7,607 nucleotides of DNA, taken from assembly GCA_022615525.1 (NCBI GenBank), contig JAKEGN010000015.1, positions 1-7,607 on the forward strand, given 5' to 3'. The translations under genes were made by a program, and so were the position numbers. The stretch is from Woeseiaceae bacterium. GTDB taxonomy: Bacteria; Pseudomonadota; Gammaproteobacteria; Steroidobacterales; Woeseiaceae. Numbering within the stretch: the stretch's first letter is position 1; every line of letters starts with the position of its first letter. Under the pieces are notes generated by a model. It searched no databases. It was not told where the DNA came from and was given only the letters and a program-made list of their open reading frames with translations. Positions 1-7,074 of this stretch are shown in pieces.

Positions 1-28
1 ACTTTTTTGCTTAATTAACCAAAAAAGT
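1..28. repeat. Near-perfect 28-bp AT-rich palindrome
   Basis: The arms ACTTTTTTG (1-9) and CAAAAAAGT (20-28) are exact reverse complements. The centre TTAATTAA (11-18) is itself a perfect palindrome. Only the pair at positions 10 and 19 (C opposite C) breaks the dyad, so 26 of 28 bases obey the symmetry. The element is far more AT-rich than the rest of the window. It could be a protein-binding dyad, the end of a small mobile or repeated element, or part of a transcription-stop region for the minus-strand lipoprotein gene. The AT-rich stem is not that of a classical intrinsic terminator. It touches the window edge, so flanking symmetry further left cannot be judged. Confidence 0.7.
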
Positions 29-35
29 GAACACC

Positions 36-65
36 GGCACCAATTGGGCAGGCACCAATTGGGCA
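36..65. repeat. Exact tandem duplication of a 15-bp unit
   Basis: The unit GGCACCAATTGGGCA occurs at 36-50 and again, without mismatch, at 51-65. Each copy holds the 8-bp palindrome CCAATTGG (40-47 and 55-62), so the two palindromes lie 15 bp apart. Because each core is self-complementary, the two can also pair with each other across a 7-nt loop (48-54) to form an 8-bp stem in RNA or single-stranded DNA. The repeat ends four bases from the stop codon of the minus-strand lipoprotein gene. A T-run in the minus-strand sense (26-21) follows only 13 nt after the stem, which is too far for a standard intrinsic terminator, so none is called. Confidence 0.75.
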
Positions 66-68
66 CCG

Positions 69-317
69 CTAGTATAAAGCACCCCCACGCTGGCACCTGA
101 GATAATCGGCATTGTCAGGCGGAGCGTTTCGCTTGGTTCGTCCGCCGGATGCGTGAAAAACCAGGACTCCGCCCCTGTTGCGGCAGTACTGGCGGAAATC
201 AAGTAGCTCCGCCTTCTTTTCAGCCTCGCGATACTCGAGGGCTTCGATCTGCTTCTCGGTGGGCGCTGCGCAAGCTGCGAGAAACAGCGCGCCCCCGAGC
301 AGAATGCCTGCTTTCAT
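69..317 (-). CDS. Small hypothetical lipoprotein (82 aa)
   Basis: The start is set at 317, giving an 82-residue protein. An upstream in-frame ATG at 338 exists, but only the 317 start has a good ribosome binding site (GGAG six to seven bases upstream) and yields a normal signal peptide: K2, a hydrophobic stretch from residue 4 to 15, and a lipobox L13-A14-A15-C16. By the general lipoprotein rule, C16 should be lipidated after cleavage by signal peptidase II. Residue 17 is Ala rather than Asp, which favours sorting to the outer membrane. The mature part starts with a charged, probably helical stretch rich in Glu, Lys and Ala (about 20-40). A Gly-rich segment with C45 and C75 follows, and these two could form a disulfide in the periplasm. 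The family is not recognised and no function is assigned. The gene is divergent from the 1230-residue protein, which is also predicted to be exported. Confidence 0.72.
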   Translation of the reverse strand: MKAGILLGGALFLAACAAPTEKQIEALEYREAEKKAELLDFRQYCRNRGGVLVFHASGGRTKRNAPPDNADYLRCQRGGALY

Positions 318-327
318 GTCCTTCTCC
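318..327 (-). promoter_or_regulatory. Ribosome binding site deciding the lipoprotein start
   Basis: Read on the minus strand, the ten bases before the ATG at 317 are GGAGAAGGAC, a good purine-rich Shine-Dalgarno stretch at normal spacing. It argues for the 317 start over the ATG at 338, which would add seven residues including two acidic ones before the signal peptide. Confidence 0.6.
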
Positions 328-557
328 ACTACGGCCAATCGTTACGGTGTGAAGCAGACGAAACGCATGGATCCTTGCAGTGGTCAGTGAGTAGATGCGT
401 CTGTACGCGGTTCCGTTTAGACCGTTTTGGCAGTAGCCATATGCCGCGGAAATAGCACGGATTCCGGCCGGGCGCGGTCGCGCTGTCCCCGAGGCGGACC
501 GGTTTTCGACGCGTGCGGATAGTGATACCGGGCACACACGGCGGCACCGTGGTCGGC

Positions 558-563
558 TAGAAT
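558..563 (+). promoter_or_regulatory. Possible -10 element just before the 573 start
   Basis: TAGAAT at 558-563 matches the sigma-70 -10 consensus (TATAAT) at five of six positions and is preceded by GGC. No convincing -35 hexamer lies 16-18 bp upstream. Transcription from it would start near 570-573, essentially at the ATG of the downstream gene, giving a leaderless or nearly leaderless message. This fits the lack of a Shine-Dalgarno sequence there, but the call rests on one hexamer. Confidence 0.3.
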
Positions 564-572
564 TGCTGAACT

Positions 573-3500
573 ATGAATTTACTCGTTATTTTGGTGCTGG
601 CCCTGATGCCGGTCGTGACGCTGGCGGCGGATGGCGACGAGGATTACGCGCGCAATGCCGGCAAACAGGTCGGCGTCTTCGAGAATGACGCGCTCAACTA
701 CCGTCTCGATCTCGAAGGTAATTCCTATACCTTCGTCAATTTCAGGGAAAAGGTTCCGGAAGCCAGCTTCGCCGCGACGCGATTCAGCCCGAACGTCGTT
801 TCGGTGGTCATCGTCGAGGACATCGGCGTGGCCTTCAGTGCGGAGCAATATGCGGAGCTGGTTCGCACGGCGATGACGTCCCGACTGGCGGGCAGCGACG
901 AGGTCGAACTGACCGACTTTCGCGATATCGGTTCGCGAGTCGAGGGCGATTACCCGATACACCAGGTCGCATTGTTCGGGACGGCCAGGTCCGAGCCCAT
1001 CGTTTACGTGATCTCTGCACTGGTGGATCGGACCCGTGCCTACCAGCTCCTGACTTTCGGCACGAACCAGGGCGAAGCCGTGGTGCTCGAGCAGGCCGAC
1101 GCATTCGTCTCGGGCTTCTCCCTGATCGACAAAGATGCTGTACAGGTCGCCGCTGGCCCGGTGCGGCCGGTCGATGCGTACGATTCGAAAACGTTTGCCT
1201 ACGGTTTTCGGGCCCGCAACAAGGAGTGGTTCGGCTGGACGGACCTTGCCGAAGACTACGAAGGCGCCGATCTCGGCGCACTGTCGTCGAAGTCTTACGG
1301 CGCTGTCGTACTGCCGGTGTGCTGGAATGGCCCGAAGCCCGCCGAAACCGCTATCTATTCGGTGATGATGCAGCAGTTTGGCGAAGCGTATCCGAGCAAG
1401 TTCATAAAGGAGGAACGCCCGTTGGAACGGGACGGCGTAACCGGCCGGCTGTTCCTCGGCCGTGAAAAAAACGACGACGTTGAATTCGACTATTTCCTGT
1501 GGGTGGCCGCAAACGAGAATTGCGCCTACACGCTGGCGGCATGGGGGCCCGTCAGCGACAGCCGAACCGGCAAGGAACTGGAAGCGCTGTGGAGTGATTT
1601 CGAAATCCGGCAGAACCCGATGGCGCTCAGCAACTACTATGCCGACGCGTCAGAGCGCCGCAGCAACGCCTACCTGCTCAACGCCTTCGGCCTGCATTAC
1701 TTCGAAGCACGCAGTCACCGCGATGCGTTTCGCTTCTTCTCGCAGGCCGCCGATCTGCAAACCGGAGACGAGACCTATCTTGTCAATTCCCTTCGCTCGC
1801 TGGTCGAACTCGATGCCTATCGCGAAGCGGCGGAATGGCTTGCGCCGCGACTTGGGCACTTTGCCGGGAACCGCGTGGTGCAAAGTTGGGACGCATGGCT
1901 CGCCTACCAGACGAACGATTCCGGGAAGGCAATCCGGATCTACAGCGATCTCTTCGCCGGCGGATACCGGGACGACGACGATTTCTCCGTGTATCTGACG
2001 CTGCTTGCCGATGCAGACCAATGGGACGAAGTCGACCGGGTGTTTGCAGACTACACGGAGGGTGGTAGCACCGAAACGACACAGGTGCTGAAGGCACAAC
2101 TCCTGGGACGCCGCGGCCGGTACGAAGAGGCGCTTGCCGCGCTCGACGCGGCGTCGCAGGGCCGGCCGTTCAACGCCGACATGGTGTACGAGCGCATCGC
2201 GATACTTTATGAAATGGACAATCCTGCTGAAGTGTTGCGGCTCGCGGAACTGCTGATCGATAACGGTTATCCGTCATTACAGAGTTACTACTACAAGGGC
2301 GATGCCGAGTACCAGCTGCGCTGGTACCAGAAGGCACGGGAGTCGTTCGGGAAAGCACAGAGCTACTCGCCGACGAACGCCAATATAAAAGAGTACCTCG
2401 ATGCCATCGATACGATGCTCGGTGAAGGCGATAACGCAAGCATCAGCACGCCGATCCAGCCGGTGCCGTTGCCGAAGGCCCTGCAGAAGGTCTTCGAATC
2501 GCATGGCCGATCTGCCACGGTCGAAGGTTTTGGCGCGATATATACCACTCGCATAGCCGGATTCCACTTCGATCACGGGGAATCGATCTCGCAGACGCAG
2601 TACCGGAAAATCCGTATCCTGGACACCAACGGGATCAAGCAGTTCAGCACGCTGGAGTTCGATTTCGACCAGGCCTTCGAGCACCTTTATGTCAACAGTG
2701 TGATCGTCCGCAATGCGGATGGCGAAAAGATTGCTGAGGGCGAGCCCGATTCCTACTACATTACCCACAATGAGGGCAGCTTCAAGGCGAGCACGGGACG
2801 AACCGTCCACATTCCCGTGCCGAGTCTCGCTCCCGGCGTGCTTATCGAAGCCGTCGTGACGAAAACCGTGTCGGTCGACAAGGGCACGTTTCCGCTGGAA
2901 GTCGTGTACCTTTCGAGCGACCGACCGGTCGAGTACAGCGCTGTCTTCGTCAGCGGCGACCCGAAGCCGCTGCAGTACCAGAGCCGGGGACTCGCAAAAC
3001 CGCGGCAGAGCGATGCGGCCCTCATCTGGGAGATCGAGGATCCCGCCCCTTATCGCTGGGAACCGTTGCAGCCTTATCACGACCAGATACTACCCTGGGT
3101 TTACTTCGGAACCGTCAGCAAGGACTGGCGGGAAGCGGGCGCGACCTATCTGCAGCAGATCCGGGACAAGCTCGACACCTCGCACGTGGCGGATCGAGCG
3201 CGCGGGCTGGTCGAAGGCATCGATGACATACAAAGAAAGATTGATGTATTGAGTGCCTACGTACAGAACGAAATTCACTACGAAGCGATCGAATTCGGCC
3301 GGCGCGCGTACATCCCGAAGACGGCGCGCGAGACCCTGCGCGACCGCTACGGCGACTGCAAGGACCACGCGGTGCTGCTTTATTCCATGCTCGAGTCGGT
3401 AGGCATTCCGGCTTCGCTGGCACTGGTCAATCTGAACGAACAGGTACTGGCGGAGTTGCCGGATACCGACCAGTTCGATCACATGATCGTCGCCGTGGAG

Positions 3501-4265
3501 GGCGCGAACGGCCGGGTGTTCATCGATCCGACCGACAAGGACCTCCGACTTGGCCACCTGCCGCCGCGCTCCATGGCCGGAAATCATGCGCTGGTGCTCG
3601 ATGAGGTACCGGCGCTGATGCAGATTCCGGATTACGCATCGGACCTCGTCGGACTGAGCATCGAGCGTACGGTGGAGGCAACCGATGTGGCCCAGATCTC
3701 GGTCACCGAGACCGGCCGTTTCACCGGTTACCAGGCGGCCGAGTTGCGCGGCCAGCTGCGTGAAATCGAGGCGTCGGAAATGCAGGGATCCCTGCAACGA
3801 TGGGTCGCCACCCGTTATGCGGATGCCGAAGTGACCGGCCACTTCGTCGATAACCTGTTCGACGCAAGCTACGACCTCGTCATCGAATTGCAGTACACAA
3901 TGCCTATCGATGACGATGGCAGCTTCGAGCTGCCCGGATTCCTCGAGGGCTACTACCTCGAGTTCGAGCGCGTGTCGGACCGGCGTTTTCCTTTCGAGCA
4001 GGTATTCCCGCTGCGCGTAGCCGCGATCACCTCTCTCAAGTTGCCGGCGGAACGCAAGTTGCAGATCGCCGCGAAAAAACCCGATTCGGGCGAGTCGCGT
4101 TTCGGCAACTGGCAACGACAATTGAGCCAGGATTCCGGTGCCTGGGAAATGCGCGTTGACTACGTCGCCGACGAATCGCGCTTCGATGCCGGCGAATACC
4201 GGGAATTCACGGAGTTTCACCGGAAACTCGTCGACGCGATCGAGCAGCCGCTGATCCTGGAGTAG
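573..4265 (+). CDS. Exported TPR-DUF3857-transglutaminase-like protein (1230 aa)
   Basis: The start is well bounded: an in-frame TGA at 567-569 excludes any longer form. A hydrophobic segment (residues 3-18) with a T16-L-A18 cleavage motif looks like a Sec signal peptide, although it has no Lys or Arg before the core. Visible order: two similar alpha/beta segments (about 30-187 and 198-345); a TPR-like helical region (about 365-615) with repeated A-x-x-x-F/Y and G-x-Y-x-x-A patterns; a DUF3857-type beta domain (about 645-850); a transglutaminase-like domain (about 885-990) with triad C929 (in YGDCKDHA), H970 (in FDHMIV) and D985 (in FIDPTDKD); and a beta-rich C-terminus with no membrane anchor. 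DUF3857 followed by a transglutaminase core is a known pairing in Bacteroidota and Proteobacteria, but its reaction and substrate are unknown to me. An intact triad suggests a thiol protease, amidase or transamidase acting in the periplasm. The only three cysteines are C250, C317 and C929. The first two may form a disulfide in the second N-terminal domain, leaving C929 free. No Shine-Dalgarno sequence is visible. Confidence 0.9.
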   Translation: MNLLVILVLALMPVVTLAADGDEDYARNAGKQVGVFENDALNYRLDLEGNSYTFVNFREKVPEASFAATRFSPNVVSVVIVEDIGVAFSAEQYAELVRTAMTSRLAGSDEVELTDFRDIGSRVEGDYPIHQVALFGTARSEPIVYVISALVDRTRAYQLLTFGTNQGEAVVLEQADAFVSGFSLIDKDAVQVAAGPVRPVDAYDSKTFAYGFRARNKEWFGWTDLAEDYEGADLGALSSKSYGAVVLPVCWNGPKPAETAIYSVMMQQFGEAYPSKFIKEERPLERDGVTGRLFLGREKNDDVEFDYFLWVAANENCAYTLAAWGPVSDSRTGKELEALWSDFEIRQNPMALSNYYADASERRSNAYLLNAFGLHYFEARSHRDAFRFFSQAADLQTGDETYLVNSLRSLVELDAYREAAEWLAPRLGHFAGNRVVQSWDAWLAYQTNDSGKAIRIYSDLFAGGYRDDDDFSVYLTLLADADQWDEVDRVFADYTEGGSTETTQVLKAQLLGRRGRYEEALAALDAASQGRPFNADMVYERIAILYEMDNPAEVLRLAELLIDNGYPSLQSYYYKGDAEYQLRWYQKARESFGKAQSYSPTNANIKEYLDAIDTMLGEGDNASISTPIQPVPLPKALQKVFESHGRSATVEGFGAIYTTRIAGFHFDHGESISQTQYRKIRILDTNGIKQFSTLEFDFDQAFEHLYVNSVIVRNADGEKIAEGEPDSYYITHNEGSFKASTGRTVHIPVPSLAPGVLIEAVVTKTVSVDKGTFPLEVVYLSSDRPVEYSAVFVSGDPKPLQYQSRGLAKPRQSDAALIWEIEDPAPYRWEPLQPYHDQILPWVYFGTVSKDWREAGATYLQQIRDKLDTSHVADRARGLVEGIDDIQRKIDVLSAYVQNEIHYEAIEFGRRAYIPKTARETLRDRYGDCKDHAVLLYSMLESVGIPASLALVNLNEQVLAELPDTDQFDHMIVAVEGANGRVFIDPTDKDLRLGHLPPRSMAGNHALVLDEVPALMQIPDYASDLVGLSIERTVEATDVAQISVTETGRFTGYQAAELRGQLREIEASEMQGSLQRWVATRYADAEVTGHFVDNLFDASYDLVIELQYTMPIDDDGSFELPGFLEGYYLEFERVSDRRFPFEQVFPLRVAAITSLKLPAERKLQIAAKKPDSGESRFGNWQRQLSQDSGAWEMRVDYVADESRFDAGEYREFTEFHRKLVDAIEQPLILE

Positions 4266-4286
4266 TCGTGCAAATGCCTTTATGGG

Positions 4287-4292
4287 TATAAA
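4287..4292 (+). promoter_or_regulatory. Possible -10 element of the Mo-hydroxylase operon
   Basis: TATAAA at 4287-4292 lies 38 bases before the GTG start at 4331, within the only non-coding gap (65 bp) between the transglutaminase-like gene and the operon. The gap is AT-richer than its surroundings. A TG at 4283-4284 lies one base too far upstream for a proper extended -10 motif, and no good -35 hexamer is seen. No terminator hairpin is visible in the gap, so read-through from the gene upstream is also possible. Confidence 0.3.
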
Positions 4293-4318
4293 CTTGCGGC
4301 AGCCACTAAAAAGAGATC

Positions 4319-4324
4319 AGGGGG
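4319..4324 (+). promoter_or_regulatory. Ribosome binding site supporting the GTG start
   Basis: AGGGGG lies six bases before the GTG at 4331. No ATG occurs in this frame until codon 105, well inside the second iron-sulfur domain, so the GTG start with this binding site is the only sensible choice. Confidence 0.65.
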
Positions 4325-4330
4325 TTAGTC

Positions 4331-4789
4331 GTGATCCAGTTCAATCTGAATGGGCAAACCGTCACGTCCGAAAGCCCGCCGGACACCCCGCTTTTGTGGG
4401 TCATTCGTGACGAACTGAAACTGAAGGGCACGAAATTCGGTTGCGGCATCGCACAATGCGGTGCCTGCACGGTACATCTCGACGGCACGGCGGTGCGCTC
4501 CTGCGTGACCCTGCTCGCGGTCGCCGAAGGCCGCTCGATAACGACCATCGAGGGTCTCGAATCACCGGAAGGCAAGGCTCTGCAGTCCGCCTGGGTCGAG
4601 GAACAGGTGCCGCAGTGCGGCTACTGCCAGTCGGGGCAGATCATGCAGGCCGCGAGCCTGCTCGCCAGCACACCCAATCCGGGCGACCGGGAGATCAATG
4701 CCGCGATGAACGGCAACCTGTGTCGCTGCATGGCGTATCCGCGCATCCGCAAAGCGATCAAGCGCGCCGCAGCCGGCGGGGAGGCATGA
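4331..4789 (+). CDS. iorA: [2Fe-2S] small subunit of IorAB-type molybdenum hydroxylase
   Basis: This 152-residue protein has the usual length and layout of the small subunit of isoquinoline 1-oxidoreductase-type and related aldehyde-oxidising enzymes of the xanthine oxidase family. The N-terminal plant-type ferredoxin domain carries C38, C43, C46 and C58 (motif CGxxxCGACxV) for one [2Fe-2S] cluster. The C-terminal four-helix domain carries C96, C99, C131 and C133 (QCGYCQSG and NLCRCM) for the second cluster, which lies next to the molybdopterin. Q95 matches the Gln that contacts the cofactor in this family. The GTG-initiated N-terminus (MIQFNLNG) fits the family start well. The protein passes electrons from the Mo centre in the large subunit to an outside acceptor. 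It has no signal peptide, so it is probably carried to the periplasm by the Tat-tagged large subunit encoded immediately downstream. Substrate is not determined by sequence: the symbol reflects the subfamily, not proven isoquinoline oxidation. Confidence 0.92.
   Translation: MIQFNLNGQTVTSESPPDTPLLWVIRDELKLKGTKFGCGIAQCGACTVHLDGTAVRSCVTLLAVAEGRSITTIEGLESPEGKALQSAWVEEQVPQCGYCQSGQIMQAASLLASTPNPGDREINAAMNGNLCRCMAYPRIRKAIKRAAAGGEA
4778..4784 (+). promoter_or_regulatory. Ribosome binding site for the large subunit
   Basis: GGGGAGG lies inside the last codons of the small-subunit gene. It is seven bases before the ATG at 4792 but only one base before the ATG at 4786, so it favours 4792. Either choice keeps the two genes tightly coupled: the 4786 ATG overlaps the TGA stop (4787-4789), and the 4792 ATG starts two bases after it. 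Confidence 0.6.
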
Positions 4790-4791
4790 TC

Positions 4792-7056
4792 ATGGTTATG
4801 CCACAGCACACACAATCCATCAGTCGCCGCACTTTCCTTGCCGGGACCGTCGGCACGGGCCTGGTCATGAGTCTCGGCACAGTGTTGCCAGGCTGCAGCC
4901 GCGAGGAAGCGGCCAGCGATATCGCGGCCGGCGGTGCCAGCAAGATTTTCTCACCGGCAGTCTGGTTCGAAATCGGCAGTGACGGCCACGTGCTGGTCAA
5001 TATTGCCAAGGCCGAGATGGGACAGCATGTCGGAACCGCGCTGGCGCGCATCGTAGCGGACGAACTCGGCGCGGACTGGGGAAAGGTGTCGATCAGGCAC
5101 GTCGATTCGGATCCGAAGTGGGGTTACATGGTGACGGGCGGATCGTGGTCGCTATGGACCTCGTTCACGATGCTGTCGCAGGCCGGCGCCGCAGGCCGCA
5201 CGGTGCTTGTCGATGCGGGAGCGAAACTGCTCGGCGTCGAGCCGTCGGCGTGCAACGCGACGGGCGGTGAAGTCGTCGCCGGCGATAAGCGCATTTCCTT
5301 TGCCGATATCGTCGCGAAGGGCGACATCAGCCGCACATTCAGCGCCGAGGAGCTGGCCGCGATGCCGGTCAAACCGGCCGCCGAGCGACAGTTGATCGGC
5401 AAAGCGACTCGCGCGCTCGATATACCGGCAAAATCCAATGGCACGGCGCTGTACGGACTGGATGCCGAACTGCCCGGCATGGTGTATGCGCACCCGATGA
5501 TTCCGCCCACACGCTACGGCAGCACGATACGTTCAATCGACGACACGGCGGCGAAAGACATCCCCGGCTACGTGCAAACATTGGCGCTCAACGACCCGAG
5601 CAACGTGATCCAGGGCTGGGCGGTTGTCGTTGCGGAGAATTTTCCGAGCGCGATGAAAGCTGCGGCCGCAGTCAAAGTCGACTGGGAAGCCGGTCCGACG
5701 GCCGGGGTGAGCGAAGCGGATATCCTGGCCGAGGGCGCGAAGCTTGCGGCCGACCCGGCGAGCGGCGCGCTCGTGGTCAACGATGGTGACGTGGCCGCAG
5801 CACGTGCGTCCGCGGCGAAGAATCACACGGCTACGTACACGACCAGCACCGCTCTGCACTTCACGCTGGAACCGCAGAATGCACTGGTCGAGTATGTCGA
5901 CGGAGTATTTCATATCCATGCGGGAAACCAGTGGCAGTCGCTGATCCTGCCGGCGCTCGCACAGGCCCTCGCTGTGCCGGAGACCAACATCGTCATTCAC
6001 CAGTACTACCTCGGCGGTGGTTTCGGCCGCCGGTTGTTCGGCGACCAGATGATCCCGGCGGCGCTGGCCGCGCGCGAACTCGGCCGGCCGGTGAAACTCG
6101 TGTTCGAACGCGAGGATGACAGCCGCTTCGATTGCGCGCGTTCCGCATCGGTTGCGAGATTCGATGCCTCGTTCGATGACAAAGGAGCCTTGACGGGCAT
6201 CGAGCATGCCGCGGCTGCGGGCTGGCCGACGCTGGCCATGGCGTCCGGATTCCTTGCGGATGGCGTCGATGGCAATGGCAAGTTCGATCCGTTTGCGGTC
6301 AGCGGCGCCGATCACTGGTACACGCTGCCGAACCATCGCGTGCGCGCGATCAACAACGATCTCGCGCAAAGAACTTTCCTTCCGGGATGGTTGCGCGCGG
6401 TGGGCTCAGGCTGGATCGGCTGGGGCGTCGAGTGCTTCATGGACGAGCTTGCCGCGATGACCGGTGAAGACCCGGTGGCGTTTCGCCTGGCACGGCTCGA
6501 TGCGGCTGGCAAAAACGCGGGTTCGGCACCGAATGCGGTCGGTGGCGCCGCGCGGCTGGCGGCAGCACTCCGTGATGTGGCGGAGCGTTCCGGCTGGGGC
6601 AAGGAACTACCGGACGGCGAAGGCATGGGTGTTGCCGTCAGCCACGGACAGGAACGCGGCATGCCGACCTGGACAGCCTGTGTTGCACACGTGGCCGTCG
6701 ATGCGGCATCCAAAAAAGTAACGGTGAAAAAGATCTGGCAGACCATCGATTGCGGCACGGTCGTGCACCCGGACGGTGCCATGGCGCAAGCCGAGGGTGC
6801 AACACTCTGGGGCTTAAGCCTGGCTTTGCACGAAGGCACGGCGATCGCCGACGGGCAGGTGAAGGACCGCAACCTCAACACCTACACGCCGCTCAGGATG
6901 GCGGATGTGCCGGAACTCGATATTCGCTTCATGCCGAGCACGGAGTTTCCCGTCGGCATGGGCGAGCCGCCGCTGATCGCGGTACCACCCGCCGTCGGCA
7001 ACGCGGTATTTGCGGCGACGGGCAAGCGCATCCGGGATTTGCCGATACGCCTGTAA
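4792..7056 (+). CDS. iorB: Tat-exported molybdopterin-binding large subunit, IorB-like
   Basis: From the preferred ATG at 4792 this is 754 residues, normal for the IorB branch of the xanthine oxidase family; 4786 would add two. The N-terminus has a twin-arginine motif, S11-R12-R13-T14-F15-L16, then a hydrophobic segment, so the folded holoenzyme should go to the periplasm by Tat. C35 follows in an L-P-G-C context, a possible but non-ideal lipobox. An N-terminal Mo-domain segment (about 50-190) precedes the a/b-hammerhead-like domain (about 200-305), an order typical of IorB-type subunits. The main cofactor-binding part follows. G408-G-G-F-G-R-R414 is the glycine-rich molybdopterin loop of this branch. 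E725 in the GMGEPP segment matches the conserved catalytic Glu that helps the Mo-bound hydroxide attack the substrate carbon. Likely reaction: hydroxylation of an N-heterocycle or aldehyde by water, with electrons leaving through the [2Fe-2S] subunit. No FAD or cytochrome subunit is adjacent, so the acceptor (perhaps a separate cytochrome c) is inferred. The true substrate is unknown. The open frame extends upstream to 4441, but that part overlaps the small-subunit gene and is not coding. Confidence 0.9.
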   Translation: MVMPQHTQSISRRTFLAGTVGTGLVMSLGTVLPGCSREEAASDIAAGGASKIFSPAVWFEIGSDGHVLVNIAKAEMGQHVGTALARIVADELGADWGKVSIRHVDSDPKWGYMVTGGSWSLWTSFTMLSQAGAAGRTVLVDAGAKLLGVEPSACNATGGEVVAGDKRISFADIVAKGDISRTFSAEELAAMPVKPAAERQLIGKATRALDIPAKSNGTALYGLDAELPGMVYAHPMIPPTRYGSTIRSIDDTAAKDIPGYVQTLALNDPSNVIQGWAVVVAENFPSAMKAAAAVKVDWEAGPTAGVSEADILAEGAKLAADPASGALVVNDGDVAAARASAAKNHTATYTTSTALHFTLEPQNALVEYVDGVFHIHAGNQWQSLILPALAQALAVPETNIVIHQYYLGGGFGRRLFGDQMIPAALAARELGRPVKLVFEREDDSRFDCARSASVARFDASFDDKGALTGIEHAAAAGWPTLAMASGFLADGVDGNGKFDPFAVSGADHWYTLPNHRVRAINNDLAQRTFLPGWLRAVGSGWIGWGVECFMDELAAMTGEDPVAFRLARLDAAGKNAGSAPNAVGGAARLAAALRDVAERSGWGKELPDGEGMGVAVSHGQERGMPTWTACVAHVAVDAASKKVTVKKIWQTIDCGTVVHPDGAMAQAEGATLWGLSLALHEGTAIADGQVKDRNLNTYTPLRMADVPELDIRFMPSTEFPVGMGEPPLIAVPPAVGNAVFAATGKRIRDLPIRL

Positions 7057-7074
7057 GGGCGGCGTGCGTCGGGA

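Noticed and set aside
1..68. Intrinsic terminator for the minus-strand lipoprotein gene
   Set aside because: A stem from the two CCAATTGG cores is possible, but the following U-run is 13 nt away and the palindrome stem itself is AT-rich; the canonical GC stem followed directly by a U-tract is absent.
220..537. Minus-strand open frame of 105 aa across the divergent intergenic region
   Set aside because: It overlaps the lipoprotein gene in another frame, has no convincing ribosome binding site, and its Arg/Ser-rich translation shows no motif.
1405..1424. Strong internal Shine-Dalgarno-like AAGGAGG followed eight bases later by an in-frame TTG (codon 284)
   Set aside because: The bases simply encode Lys-Glu-Glu in the middle of the second N-terminal domain. 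A start there would yield a broken domain with no signal peptide, so it is probably chance.
3090..4220. Long minus-strand open frame (376 aa) opposite the transglutaminase-like gene
   Set aside because: It lies wholly antisense to a gene with clear domain motifs; its translation has no recognisable motif, and such shadows are common in GC-rich coding DNA. The same applies to the minus-strand frames at 2277-3080 and 5533-6369.
4266..4330. Terminator between the transglutaminase-like gene and the Mo hydroxylase operon
   Set aside because: No inverted repeat with a T-run is visible in the 65-bp gap.
4441..4791. Upstream extension of the large-subunit frame to a 871-aa protein
   Set aside because: The extra 117 residues come from a different frame of the small-subunit gene, read as low-complexity Arg-rich sequence, and would bury the Tat signal. 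The ATG at 4792 has a good ribosome binding site.
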